This document shows, piece after piece, positions 37,701-46,400 of a stretch of DNA of 64,000 nucleotides. The notes beneath the pieces were generated by a model. It did not search any database. It was not told where the DNA came from and saw only the letters and a program-made list of their open reading frames with translations. The DNA lies in contig JAHLLM010000026.1 of NCBI GenBank assembly GCA_020444175.1, positions 1-64,000 on the forward strand. Reading direction: 5' to 3'. The DNA comes from Desulfobulbaceae bacterium (lineage in GTDB: Bacteria; Desulfobacterota; Desulfobulbia; Desulfobulbales; SURF-16). The translations under genes and the position numbers were made by a program. Numbering within the stretch: the first letter of the stretch is position 1; every line of letters begins with the position of its first letter.

Positions 37701-39660
37701 TCTGGGGAAGATAGCCGTCATCGTCTTCGGCAAAATCTCCCACATAATACCAGCCCTCCCGGCTTGCAGCCAGGGAGACAAGGGCGCCGCTTTCAAGAAG
37801 CGTCGCGCCGAGATTGCCTGCTGTCTCAGGCCTGCCGATGTTGCAGGAATCCGAAATGGTAAAGGCCGGAGTTGCATTGGAAAGCTGGCTGGTGGAACTT
37901 GTTCCGAAATAGGTGGAAAAACTGGGGCAATAGATGAGAGGGTTTGCCGTTTTATGGAGTTTACGCCACAGTGCACTTGTGCTGCCATGCAGGGACCAGA
38001 AGACAATGCCGTATGGATTTGCTGCATTCCAATGGTCATCAAGATATTTTGTTGTTGATTCGGGGTCTAAAGAATCTTTTGACAGCGGGGCATCACCGTC
38101 GATATCCGAGGTGCTGAGCCACAACCCATCGGGATCGCCTTCCTTTTCGGTGAGCAGCCAGGTGTCGAACCCGGCAGGGTTCAAGGCGTGGATTTCCGCA
38201 GACCGGCCAAGATAGGCATCGTCCGACATCTGCATTCCGTCTCCGTCACAACTGAACCAGCCCTCCCCGAAATTCAGGATGCTCATGGGCAGCAGTGCTT
38301 TTTTACGCCACAGGAGATTGGAGTTGTCTGCCTCAGAATAGCTCACGTTCTCATAATCCATTACCTTTTGCAGAACCGGAGTGATGGCGGCTTCATCGGA
38401 AAATGGAATGCGGCCCACATAAATCTCGGGCAGAAACTCTACGCCCCCGGTTCCCCTGTCTCCTGAATACTCGCAATAGCGGTTGTCGCCATCAAGGTCC
38501 CAGTTGCCGGACAATTCAGCAAAGAAATAATCGGTGGGTGCCTCCAGGGTGCTCCCGCCGCTTGCCGTGCCGCTGTCGAGTTCCGGAAAGCACATCATCA
38601 TGGGCAGGTCGCCGTAACTGTCTGTTTCATCAGGATGGTCCGGATCGGGATTTCCTATGAGCAGGGCGTAGCGAAGGTTTTTGGCTGCAGCAATGTGGTT
38701 GCTTATAAGCCAGGAGCGAATATTAACTGCCCGCTGCTGTCCCGTGTCGCTGCCATAGCCTGCCTCCATTGTTGAACTGCCATGTTGATGGGCCTCGTTT
38801 TGCGTGACAATGTAGACCGTAAATCCTAAAGCGGTTTTGTGCTCTGCAAATTGGTAAAGGATCGAGGCGGGATCAGGAGAACCCAGTCCGTCTTCATAAA
38901 GGGATTCTTTGAGCAGATCAGTGGTGATTACGGCAAAGCCGTTTCCGCTTGCTGCGTCCAGTTCGCTTGAAGATGAGGTGCCGCTGTCATACCAGCTTTC
39001 AGCTTCTGCGCTGTTTAAAAGGGGGAGGGCTAAAGTCGTGCTCAGTACTTTTTCCGGAGCTTGCTGCATCTTTTTTGATTCTGATTTCTGGTTGTAAGAA
39101 AGGATGATGCGCACCTCTTTTATCCATTCCGCCTGGCCTGTGAACGGGTTGTAACGCAGGGGGAAGTAGTGCAGGCTTCCTATCTTGCGGTCTCGTGAAG
39201 AAGAGAGCTGGCCTTTTTCAACGGCTTTTTCCGGGAACCATTGGTTGCTCCCGTAGATATCTGCATCCCGGTTGTTGACTATTTTTTTATCCTTTCCATA
39301 AAAAACAGAGCCGCTCCCCTGGGAAAGATAAGGCGCTACCGGAGACAGGGTTATTTTTTGAGGAATCGTTTCTCTGGCGATGATTTCCTCGGCAAGGCTG
39401 AGCGATTCAGGGATGACATTGGCAGGCAGGCTGAACCAGAAAACCTTCGCGGGCACGGCGGGAGCTCCCGGCTGGTCAATATGGTGGAAGCCTTTCATGT
39501 TGATTCGCTGCTCGCCGGTTTTGCCGATAATCGCAGGCTGAGGACTGCTCAGGGAAAATTCAAGCTGGCCAGCCATAGCGGGCTGGTAAAAGATGAGTGA
39601 GAAAAAGGAAATAAGAAAACAGGCGGTGATGGAAGGCAACAGGTGATTTCTGCCCGGCAT
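34765..39660 (-). CDS. Secreted C25-family (gingipain-type) cysteine peptidase, multidomain
   Basis: A 1631-residue exported protein. After a signal peptide (to about MAG, residue 31) and a propeptide-like region, the C25 catalytic domain spans ~260-700. The general-base His is in FWSLHGSTSAL (~555) and the nucleophile Cys in ISDSCNIG (~605). Next come thrombospondin type-3 calcium repeats (DTDGDGLPDDEE etc., ~715-855), a PKD/Ig-like domain, an IPT/TIG domain (~960-1045), and VCBS/FG-GAP-like repeats. These repeats are interrupted by a cysteine-rich insert (~1250-1340) with about 24 Cys in under 90 residues. The C-terminus is a dockerin-like motif (EPDGDVDGVDLAALT). Likely degrades extracellular protein. 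Transcribed alone. Confidence 0.85.
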   Translation of the reverse strand: MPGRNHLLPSITACFLISFFSLIFYQPAMAGQLEFSLSSPQPAIIGKTGEQRINMKGFHHIDQPGAPAVPAKVFWFSLPANVIPESLSLAEEIIARETIPQKITLSPVAPYLSQGSGSVFYGKDKKIVNNRDADIYGSNQWFPEKAVEKGQLSSSRDRKIGSLHYFPLRYNPFTGQAEWIKEVRIILSYNQKSESKKMQQAPEKVLSTTLALPLLNSAEAESWYDSGTSSSSELDAASGNGFAVITTDLLKESLYEDGLGSPDPASILYQFAEHKTALGFTVYIVTQNEAHQHGSSTMEAGYGSDTGQQRAVNIRSWLISNHIAAAKNLRYALLIGNPDPDHPDETDSYGDLPMMMCFPELDSGTASGGSTLEAPTDYFFAELSGNWDLDGDNRYCEYSGDRGTGGVEFLPEIYVGRIPFSDEAAITPVLQKVMDYENVSYSEADNSNLLWRKKALLPMSILNFGEGWFSCDGDGMQMSDDAYLGRSAEIHALNPAGFDTWLLTEKEGDPDGLWLSTSDIDGDAPLSKDSLDPESTTKYLDDHWNAANPYGIVFWSLHGSTSALWRKLHKTANPLIYCPSFSTYFGTSSTSQLSNATPAFTISDSCNIGRPETAGNLGATLLESGALVSLAASREGWYYVGDFAEDDDGYLPQTITYADNRATAFYYAQQLSQDMPAGDALFYAKQSKTDSEVSWVNNFGMNIYGDPSVKLLPPAFTKTDTDGDGLPDDEERYIYQSNPALADSDADGLDDGEELIFLKGYWTVDVDGDGLNIFNDPDTDNDGLSDYAEVMTINTNPRKDDTDDDGISDFDEINQDGDPSSYTPAVDFDPNDADSDDDGVNDGDEVAIGDNPLDPWDNKPVADAGSEQWVSAAPGGLTLITLDGTGSSHPKGDPLYFAWSVTTSMSEWAGGVQPSYGTASDGADQPDLHASVGGDYIISLKVRKDPAEDWVWSELSTVSVHVQHTISDVQPQGVTWGDTLTISGLGFDVDLSDNTVTIDGVPATVTSAAYDELQVTVPDGCGAGDVVVTVNDKQSNSFPSGISMPAGSFSPAPAGSLPELDDCSRAVAMGDVDGDNDIDIVVANMGGETADNMDYPDPACQSMNPQNRLYINDGNGSFVDMTFGPDTLASTADDYLPVDTDQSIDVELVDIDNDNDLDMVIANFGAFRAWWQNVGIEDRLECVMAGGQNKIYINDGSGHFSDETLSRLPALADNSVQVAVGHINDDSLPDLIFANDQDCIFQSGDWPVYEDECCYSCGECSAPWFSCDDCPDCSLCTNCEFYWEYGYCEQPGYENHPCCNGDCWECEGETSCVVCCDGTCNSCPDCCNDCADCPDNPGCNDYYHPLRSKDRFYLNAGSGIFVDATDISVSTDQYGRSHNGGGTRAIALGDMDQDGDLDLVRCGYNYSYLRTWLYENVDGLFTLVEPYLSGEYSVVSLLLADFDSDTNRMLDIFGPQDYDYPLYFTQTDTGFVDHSQYGDDWLPTELVWTYSRNDYKYWTTGISRDVDLDGDEDILIGRNTSSQNFLLTNDDANPGQLHYTAGMLPASTENSYGMELADVNGDGAPDLFNANVGQNSLLLNNTQVPRLCSFDSEPDGDVDGVDLAALTDQGVNESEIEEFAAMFGITDCSVQ

Positions 39661-40031
39661 AGCTCCTCCTTTATTTTTTTGCTGTATCGAATGAAATGCG
39701 GCGAACTCGAAAAAAATATAATGCGGGGAATCCGCCTGTCTGGAAGAAACAAATTATATCCGGTGGGCGGTGCGCAGTTTTTTACCCTAAAGGGCATAAA
39801 TACGAGAACGTCAAATATGGTTTTGGGAGTAATAAAAATAAATAAGCAAAAAACGGACCTGTGGAAAGGAAAGCGAGAAGAAAAAAATATGTTTCACTTC
39901 AGTATGTTATGAGGGGCGGATATGGCGGGGATGTGTACAAGTGTCCGCATTTCCGGAAAACTGACGTGAATTCCCGGAAATGCGGAAAATATAATCTTTT
40001 CGATGTGTTACATAGTGGTTGTTTGTATGGG
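39661..40031. other. Intergenic region upstream of the C25 peptidase
   Basis: About 370 A/T-rich bases between divergent-to-tandem minus-strand genes (peptidase start, dapL stop). It must contain the peptidase promoter; AGGAGGA-type ribosome site lies just before the peptidase ATG. An inverted repeat-like pair TTTCCGGAAA/TTCCCGGAAAT occurs near 39950-39980. No gene recognised. Confidence 0.4.
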
Positions 40032-41258
40032 TTATTTTAGGGCATCGCTGATCCTGGCCATGGCTTTTTCGACATTTTCGTAACTGTTGAAGGCGGAAAG
40101 CCGGATGTATCCCTGCCCGCATTTTCCGAAACCTGCTCCCGGAGTACAGACCACGCCGGCCTTGTTGAGCAGCATGTCAAAGAACTCCCAGGAGTCGCGT
40201 CCCTGGCCGTCAATCCAGATATAGGGCGAGTTGTCGCCGCCCACTGAATCAAAACCGAGATTGGTGATCTCCTTTCTGATCAGTGCTGCATTTTTCAGGT
40301 AATAATCGGTCAGTTCGCGGATCTGGGCTTTGCCGTTTTCGCTGTAGACTGCTGCCGCGGCTTTCTGGATAGGATAGGAAACGCCGTTAAATTTTGTGCA
40401 GTGCCTCCTGTTCCACAGGGGGTGGATGAGGTGCTTGCCCCCCTTGCTGTCAAAGGCGGCGCATTCTTTGGGAACAACGGTGAAAGCGCAGCGGGTGCCT
40501 GTAAAACCGGCGTTTTTGGAGAAGCTGCGAAATTCTATTGCCACCTCTTTGGCGCCGTCTACCTCATAGATCGATTTGGGCAGGGATTCGTCCCTGATAA
40601 AGGCCTCGTAGGCTGCATCAAAAAGAATAAGGGCCTTGTTGGCGTGGGCATAATCGACCCATTTCTGCAACTGCTCCTTGGTTATGCTTGATCCGGTGGG
40701 ATTATTGGGGAAGCAGAGATAGATCAGATCAACAGGTTCAGCGGGAAGTTCGGGAACAAAATTGTTTTCCCTGGTGGAATCAAGATAGCAGATTCCCTGG
40801 TAGCGGCCATCGGCAAAGGTTCCGGTGCGGCCGGCCATGACATTGGTGTCGAGATAAACTGGGTAAACCGGGTCAGGAATTGCTATTTTGGCGTCTGTTG
40901 AAAAAATTTCCTGGATATTGCCTGTATCGCATTTGGCCCCGTCGCTGACAAAAATCTCATCAGCGGCAATATCGGCACCACGGGACTGGAAGTCATTTTC
41001 CGCAATGGCCTCCCGCAAAAAACCATAGCCCTGTTCCGGGCCATAACCGCGAAAAGAGGCATCGCGCGCCATTTCATCCACTGCCTCATGCAGTGCCTCG
41101 ACGCAGGCCTGCGGGAGAGCGCGGGTCACATCGCCAATACCGAGCTTGATTACTTCCATTTCAGGATTTTTTTCCTGGAAAGCGGCAACACGCTTGGCGA
41201 TATCTGAAAACAAATAGGAGGCCTGCAGTTTAAGATAATGTTCGTTGATGGTGATCAT
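40032..41258 (-). CDS. dapL: LL-diaminopimelate aminotransferase DapL
   Basis: A 408-residue PLP enzyme converting tetrahydrodipicolinate directly to LL-diaminopimelate in lysine/peptidoglycan synthesis, bypassing the succinylase and acetylase routes. The N-terminus ([21 protein letters not shown]) and [10 protein letters not shown] are diagnostic of Dap[18 protein letters not shown] and the PLP-lysine motif [12 protein letters not shown] are visible. The C-terminus [17 protein letters not shown] is full length. Common in Desulfobacterota. Monocistronic. Confidence 0.96.
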   Translation of the reverse strand: MITINEHYLKLQASYLFSDIAKRVAAFQEKNPEMEVIKLGIGDVTRALPQACVEALHEAVDEMARDASFRGYGPEQGYGFLREAIAENDFQSRGADIAADEIFVSDGAKCDTGNIQEIFSTDAKIAIPDPVYPVYLDTNVMAGRTGTFADGRYQGICYLDSTRENNFVPELPAEPVDLIYLCFPNNPTGSSITKEQLQKWVDYAHANKALILFDAAYEAFIRDESLPKSIYEVDGAKEVAIEFRSFSKNAGFTGTRCAFTVVPKECAAFDSKGGKHLIHPLWNRRHCTKFNGVSYPIQKAAAAVYSENGKAQIRELTDYYLKNAALIRKEITNLGFDSVGGDNSPYIWIDGQGRDSWEFFDMLLNKAGVVCTPGAGFGKCGQGYIRLSAFNSYENVEKAMARISDALK

Positions 41259-41540
41259 GTATTTTTTATCCTCTTGTTACCTGGAATTGTGAAGTTGAAG
41301 AGGAGGAGTTAAAAATGGATTTTTCAAGGGAAAAGGCATGTGCCGCAACCGGGCACTTTAAACTCCGCACTTCAAGCTGTTATTTTCTTTTATCAGGTCT
41401 TTATACACAATGTGTTTTTTCTGTCAATTGTTGGTTGTTTGTTGCAGGTAGAGGAAAAGGCATGTAAATTAATCTGCTGGTAGCGTTTGCAATTTGATTC
41501 TGGTCCTGATTCGGGCCACTGCTATATAAAAGGTATTACA

Positions 41541-43118
41541 ATGATTACTTTACTCGATTATGGGGCGGGCAATGTTCGCAGTGTGCGCAATGCCATTCGC
41601 AAGCTTGGTTATGAGGTGAAAGATGTAGCCAGGCCTGAAGATATCCTGGCGGCCGAAAGGCTTGTTTTTCCGGGGGTGGGAAGTTATGGCAATGCCGTGC
41701 ATCGTCTGCATGAGTTAGGTTTTATCGACCCCCTGTTGGAGTATATTCGGGCTGACCGACCTTTCCTGGGTATATGCGTGGCCCTGCAGCTTCTTTTTGA
41801 GGGAAGCGAGGAGTCCCTGGGGGTAACGGGACTGGGAATTATTCCAGGCCAGGTAAAGCGATTTGTGACCCCTGATCTTTCCGTGCCGCAGATCGGCTGG
41901 AACGGCATTGTTCGCCGCAAATCCTCCCCTCTTTTTACCGGTTATAACGGCGAAAAACTCTATTTTGTCCACTCCTTCCGGGCGATGCCGGATGATACCA
42001 ATAAAGACTGGGTTCTCAGCACCACGAATTATGGTGAAGAGTTTATCAGCAGTGTGCAGAAGGGCAATGTGGCCGCAACCCAGTTCCACCCTGAAAAAAG
42101 TGGAGAGGCCGGGCTAAATATCCTGAAAAATTTCCTTTCCGCCTCTTCTCTGCAGGATTCCGAGGGAGGGGAAAGCGGCGAGACCCACCTTGCCAAAAGG
42201 GTCATTGCTTGCCTTGACGTGCGCACAAACGACGCCGGCGATCTTGTGGTCACCAAGGGCGACCAGTATGACGTGCGTGATGAGGGAGAGGTTCGCAATC
42301 TCGGCAAACCGGTGGAACTGGCCGGCCGTTATTTTGCCGAAGGTGCGGATGAGATTACTTTTTTAAATATCACCGGTTTCCGGGATTTCCCCATGAAGGA
42401 CCAGCCCATGCTCGAAGTGCTGCAGCGCACCTCTGAGCAGGTTTTCGTACCGCTGACCATTGGCGGCGGAATCCGCGAGTTTACAGATTCCGAAGGCAAA
42501 TATTACACATCCCTTGATGTTGCATCCGAGTATTTCCGCTCCGGCGCGGACAAGGTCTCCATTGGCTCCGATGCCGTCTACACGGTGGAAGAGTATCTGA
42601 AAACTGGAGAGAAAACCGGGAAAAGTTCCATTGAGCAGATTTCCATCGTCTACGGAGCCCAGGCCGTGGTCATTTCCATTGATCCGAGACGTGTTTATGT
42701 CAAGAGCCCGGATGAGACGCAGCATGCCACCATAAAAACCGCTTTCCCCGGTCCTGACGGCGAGCAGTACTGCTGGTACCAGTGTACGGTAAAAGGCGGC
42801 AGGGAAGGCCGCGACGTGGATGCCGTGCAATTGGCAACCGTCTGCGAGAAGCTCGGGGCCGGAGAGATACTGTTAAACTGTATTGATAAGGATGGCACCA
42901 ACAGCGGTTTTGACATAGAACTGATCAACCAGGTGAGCCAGGCTGTTTCCATTCCGGTGATCGCCTCGAGCGGAGCCGGAAAGGTTGAGCATTTTTCCGA
43001 GGTCTTTGCAAAAACTTCGGCAGAAGCTGCCTTGGCGGCAGGTATTTTCCATCGGCAGGAGGTTCCCATTTCCGCAGTCAAAGAGCATTTAAAAAGTAAA
43101 AACATAGAAACCCGCTAA
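41541..43118 (+). CDS. hisHF: Fused imidazole glycerol phosphate synthase HisHF
   Basis: A 525-residue bifunctional enzyme of histidine synthesis. The N-terminal glutaminase (HisH, 1-205) has Cys79 in [12 protein letters not shown] and the His/Glu pair in QFHPEKSG. After a short linker the HisF barrel (~220-525) begins [13 protein letters not shown], and ends with [10 protein letters not shown] and [13 protein letters not shown]. Insertions such as [16 protein letters not shown] are those of eukaryotic HIS7, where both activities are also fused. Start at 41541 is where HisH begins; the longer frame from 41487 has no ribosome site. The last ~117 codons (from 42770) lie in the direct repeat bounding the integrated element, so the 3' end may have been supplied by the element. 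Confidence 0.93.
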   Translation: MITLLDYGAGNVRSVRNAIRKLGYEVKDVARPEDILAAERLVFPGVGSYGNAVHRLHELGFIDPLLEYIRADRPFLGICVALQLLFEGSEESLGVTGLGIIPGQVKRFVTPDLSVPQIGWNGIVRRKSSPLFTGYNGEKLYFVHSFRAMPDDTNKDWVLSTTNYGEEFISSVQKGNVAATQFHPEKSGEAGLNILKNFLSASSLQDSEGGESGETHLAKRVIACLDVRTNDAGDLVVTKGDQYDVRDEGEVRNLGKPVELAGRYFAEGADEITFLNITGFRDFPMKDQPMLEVLQRTSEQVFVPLTIGGGIREFTDSEGKYYTSLDVASEYFRSGADKVSIGSDAVYTVEEYLKTGEKTGKSSIEQISIVYGAQAVVISIDPRRVYVKSPDETQHATIKTAFPGPDGEQYCWYQCTVKGGREGRDVDAVQLATVCEKLGAGEILLNCIDKDGTNSGFDIELINQVSQAVSIPVIASSGAGKVEHFSEVFAKTSAEAALAAGIFHRQEVPISAVKEHLKSKNIETR

Positions 43119-43229
43119 GCGTCTTTTATATAAACAAAGGTGTAGGGAAGGTCACATGTGCGCTCAAGCAGGTTCCTCTTCCGGGCAGTCAATTGAAGAT
43201 GTTGCCAGGAAGCAGAATCATTACGTATC
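42770..43229. repeat. Left 460-bp direct repeat of the integrated element
   Basis: Collinear without gaps with 54668-55127 (offset 11898). In the hisF part (42770-43112) I count about 43 mismatches in 343 bases, nearly all at third codon positions and changing four residues. The next 117 bases (43113-43229), covering the hisF stop, spacer and first codons of the HD-GYP gene, are identical. Homology starts sharply at CTGCTGGTA and stops sharply after CGTATC. Confidence 0.95.
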
Positions 43230-43233
43230 GTAA
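43156..43233 (+). pseudogene. 5' fragment of the HD-GYP gene (first 25 codons)
   Basis: ATG TGC GCT... identical to the first 25 codons of the intact gene at 55054 except for the last, then TAA. It is a by-product of the duplication at the element boundary. It keeps the native ribosome binding site region and may still be translated as a 25-residue peptide, but no function is expected. Confidence 0.9.
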
Positions 43234-43267
43234 TGTTTAATAGATTTTTTTTAAAATCTTGAATCGA

Positions 43268-44830
43268 TTATTTTCCAAACTCACTGGAGAATATTGCCAA
43301 ATCTTGACCATCGACAAAACCACTGAGGTTAAGATCGCCTTTGCGCAGTTTTTCCATATCAGTGGCAATACCATTAACTAGTTGGGTTAATTCCATGTTT
43401 GCAAGCTCTAGAGCACTAATTTTATCTTTGATTGTTTGAATTTCTGAAGAGGTAATGCTCACGCCTGGATTAAAAATTGTCAAAATATCGGAAGAACTTG
43501 CCCCTGAGTCGTCGGTAACTATTAACTGAACAACTTCTTCGGCTAATCCTAAAGCTTTATGCTCACATATCGGATTGGCAGAAATGCAAAGAGGTTCATT
43601 TTTGGGTAGCACATACCATTCATAATTAGTTATTGTCCCATCTGTATCATAGGATTGACTGCCATCCAAGATAACTGTTTGATTTGCATTAGCGAACAAA
43701 TCATTGCCCGCGTTTGCTATAGGGAGAACTGTATCCCCATACGATTGAAACCAAAAATCTGTGCTTCCAGTGTCTCCGTAATCATCAGTGACTGTCAATG
43801 TTCCTGAATAATTCCCTCTTGTAAGCCCTGTAATAGTTACAAAATTCCCCTCTGCGAAATACTCATTGCTGTCATTATTATTCTTTAAGAACCAACTATA
43901 CATCACAATTGAACCATCCTTGTCTGAAGACAACGATCCATCTACAGTAATTTCAGCACCAATAGGCATTGTAGGAATTTCTCCAGCATTAGCGACGGGG
44001 TAAATGTTAAAATAGGGAGTGTCTGGGTGATGAGTAGTTAGCATTGGAAGATACTCAACATAATATGGATATTGGTAATAATCATTTTTGTCATAAATTA
44101 TTGTGTCAACAAGAGTTGTATCTGTTGTTGTTCCCCAATAATTGTTTATTAGGGTAAATCCATCAATTCCACCACCATTAATATCGAAATGGCTCCAGTC
44201 AGGTTTTAGTGAAATAATGAAACTATTAAATTCTATTACGGGTGCCTTTGTTCCTGAAAAAGATAATCCTCCACAAGTTGGATTATCAGCGTTATAAAAA
44301 ACATTATTTATCATCACAGCGGAAGTCTGATTGCTTATTATTCGTATTGTCCCTCCCATGTTGTAGAAAATATTTCTCTCGATATTGCAACTCAAAGCAT
44401 TTAGTTCCATATATGGTCCACCACAACCAATGCCACCTGGATGAATTATTGAATCGAGTAATGTTACTGAACCAATTTCTCCTCCATTGCTTGTGATAAT
44501 AGGAATGCCAGACCGGTTAAATACTGAATATTGAATATATGCATTTTGTCCGTTTCCGGAAAAATTGATATAGGTATCCTTGAAGGTTATTTTTTTGTCT
44601 GGTGTTCCAATCGCCGTGAGACTACCCATCAAAGAGATATATCCTGAAATTTCAACCCCTGGCTCTATCGTCAATGTTACTCCTTCAGCGACTTCGACAT
44701 TCACATCGTAAGGACTCTCGGCTAGAGTCCATGTTGTATTTGTGTCAATGTAGCCATCAATTTCCGTTGCGTTTACACGCCAAGGGATTAAGCACAATAA
44801 GCTCGCAAATAAAAATGATAACATTCTCAT
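43268..44830 (-). CDS. Secreted right-handed beta-helix protein with PKD domains and dockerin-like end
   Basis: A 520-residue exported protein with signal peptide (FASLLCLIPWRVNA). Residues ~25-265 look like a parallel beta helix (repeating hydrophobic turns, NNVFYNADNP, LINNYWGTTTD as in NosD-like copper-nitrous-oxide accessory or periplasmic repeat proteins). Two PKD-like domains follow (VANAGEIPTMPIG; IANAGNDLFANANQ), then a short coiled coil (SALELANMELTQLVNGI) and a final calcium-loop motif KGDLNLSGFVDGQDLAIFSSEFG. The closing motif resembles those of the two large chromosomal secreted proteins in this window. AT-richer than its neighbours outside the element. Confidence 0.7.
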   Translation of the reverse strand: MRMLSFLFASLLCLIPWRVNATEIDGYIDTNTTWTLAESPYDVNVEVAEGVTLTIEPGVEISGYISLMGSLTAIGTPDKKITFKDTYINFSGNGQNAYIQYSVFNRSGIPIITSNGGEIGSVTLLDSIIHPGGIGCGGPYMELNALSCNIERNIFYNMGGTIRIISNQTSAVMINNVFYNADNPTCGGLSFSGTKAPVIEFNSFIISLKPDWSHFDINGGGIDGFTLINNYWGTTTDTTLVDTIIYDKNDYYQYPYYVEYLPMLTTHHPDTPYFNIYPVANAGEIPTMPIGAEITVDGSLSSDKDGSIVMYSWFLKNNNDSNEYFAEGNFVTITGLTRGNYSGTLTVTDDYGDTGSTDFWFQSYGDTVLPIANAGNDLFANANQTVILDGSQSYDTDGTITNYEWYVLPKNEPLCISANPICEHKALGLAEEVVQLIVTDDSGASSSDILTIFNPGVSITSSEIQTIKDKISALELANMELTQLVNGIATDMEKLRKGDLNLSGFVDGQDLAIFSSEFGK

Positions 44831-44948
44831 TTAAAATTACCTTTATGTAAGAGATACTAAGGGTGAAGGTTCTTTCAGCTACAAGCTTAAGTGGTCCTTG
44901 CTTATAGTGTTTGTTCGGAAGAAGGTTCAATAAATTTCGCATTCCCCA

Positions 44949-45653
44949 TCATTCTGTTTTGCTTGTGTCTGGTGTTTGGTCAATAAATTTAACCTGTTGA
45001 TCTTTATTGTGTTGAGCGTGGTATTTACCATACGGCATAGTTGATAATGCTCTATAATTAGCTTGCTGAGCATATGGAACATAATCTGCCATTGCTGAAC
45101 TTACAGCACAGACAACGGCTTTTACTATTAGGCCTGCTATTCCTCCACCTGAATTCCCACCCGATAAATCAACAACGACAGTTCCTGTATATTTCCATAA
45201 TGTCTGATCCGATACCGTTGATTTTAATTTACAATCAACAGAAACCGTTAAGGTTGATGCTAATACCATATAGCTCAAGTCCCATTTTTTTATAGTTGTA
45301 AATAAAACAGCGTCAGCGCCAAAATATTCTCTGAATTTTGCTAGTGGCATATTTACTAAAAGTTCGGCGTCATAAATACCCTCCATTTTTAGAATATCTG
45401 CGGTGATTGGATAGGGGAATGTGTAATACCCCGAAAATACTAATGGCTCTTGAATAGTAGTTGAATAATATTCTTTTGCGTCTGCTGCAGTTGACTCATT
45501 TATTGGAGGAAGTATTAAAATTGATGCCGGATTTTCCTCATACATCAATGGAAATTCTGCCACCTTTGTACTCATTTTTGGCGCACAAGCTGTCATGAGC
45601 GGCATTATTAAAATGCCCAAAAGTAAGTATGTAAACTTTCTCAATTTAATCAC
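44949..45653 (-). CDS. DUF799 lipoprotein (GNA1162-like)
   Basis: A 234-residue lipoprotein (LMTAC lipobox). The DUF799 core is PASILILPPINESTAADAKEYYSTTIQEPLVFSGYYTFP, DAVLFTTIKKWD and a Gly-rich hydrophobic hairpin (SGGNSGGGIAGLIVKAVVCAVSSAMADYV) that may contact membrane. In Neisseria and others it is encoded with DUF4810 and CsgG-like lipoproteins, as here, forming a predicted outer-membrane complex of unknown role. Last gene of the operon. Confidence 0.85.
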   Translation of the reverse strand: MIKLRKFTYLLLGILIMPLMTACAPKMSTKVAEFPLMYEENPASILILPPINESTAADAKEYYSTTIQEPLVFSGYYTFPYPITADILKMEGIYDAELLVNMPLAKFREYFGADAVLFTTIKKWDLSYMVLASTLTVSVDCKLKSTVSDQTLWKYTGTVVVDLSGGNSGGGIAGLIVKAVVCAVSSAMADYVPYAQQANYRALSTMPYGKYHAQHNKDQQVKFIDQTPDTSKTE

Positions 45654-45662
45654 CTTGTAATT

Positions 45663-46073
45663 TTAATTAGAGATTGAATTTTTTGATGTGGGCAAACCAG
45701 AAACATCGGATTCTGTATTTTCTTTTGCTTCAGCGCTTTGAATTAACCTGTCCATCAAGTGTTTTGATTCTGGGTATAGCTGAGTTTCTGTTTGAAAAAG
45801 TTTAATCGCTTCCTGTGAATTATTCGCCTTGAAATTAATATAGCCCAACTCTGCGTATATACCTGGAGGTACAGGTAAATTCCGTACTTTAGACTCAGCA
45901 ACGATTTTTTCCAGTTCCTGTTTATGGTTAATAAGTGCTTCTTCCGTTTGATTTTTTTCCAAAGAATATAATGTCTTAGAATAATTGCCCAAATAGTACA
46001 TTTGTTGAGGAGCACACCCCCCGAAAAAGGCACTAGTTATAAATACAACAAGCAATAAAATTTTTCTTTTCAT
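45663..46073 (-). CDS. DUF4810 lipoprotein
   Basis: A 136-residue lipoprotein with lipobox FGGC. YYLGNYSKTLYSLEKNQTEEALINHKQELEKIV and PPGIYAELGYINFKANNSQEAIKLFQTE are typical of DUF4810, a TPR-like helical family always found with CsgG and DUF799. Its ATG overlaps the stop of the small lipoprotein upstream by 4 bases; DUF799 follows after 9 bases. Confidence 0.85.
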   Translation of the reverse strand: MKRKILLLVVFITSAFFGGCAPQQMYYLGNYSKTLYSLEKNQTEEALINHKQELEKIVAESKVRNLPVPPGIYAELGYINFKANNSQEAIKLFQTETQLYPESKHLMDRLIQSAEAKENTESDVSGLPTSKNSISN

Positions 46074-46381
46074 GGTATGTGTATCTCCTTTGTGATCCCA
46101 CTTCCTAGCAATATATTCCTGTTGACGACTTCTTCACCTGATCTTTTCACTACTATCACATGTTTCCCTGGAGATATCTCATAATGAATTGGGTCAAAAC
46201 CGCTATTATCGTTTAAATTTATGGGAGCAAGGTCATCGATGTAAACTATCGAATTTTTGATGTTTCCTGTGAACCATAAAGAGCTTTTTGATTCTTTCTG
46301 TATAACGCCTTCTTGGAGCCCACATCCTCCGCATAGCATTAAGAGAAGCAATCCTAAATATATGATTTTTTTAAATAACAT
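46070..46381 (-). CDS. Small lipoprotein in the CsgG operon
   Basis: A 103-residue lipoprotein (lipobox CGGC) with a short beta-rich body (SSLWFTGNIKNSIVYIDD, YEISPGKHVIVVKRSGEEVVNRNIL) reminiscent of PEGA domains, which sit in surface-associated proteins. Start at 46381 follows AGGGAG; the longer frame to 46510 overlaps the CsgG gene and has no signal peptide. Stop overlaps the DUF4810 start. An extra member not usual in the CsgG-DUF4810-DUF799 set. Confidence 0.65.
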   Translation of the reverse strand: MLFKKIIYLGLLLLMLCGGCGLQEGVIQKESKSSLWFTGNIKNSIVYIDDLAPINLNDNSGFDPIHYEISPGKHVIVVKRSGEEVVNRNILLGSGITKEIHIP

Positions 46382-46400
46382 AATGAAATTCTCCCTAGAA

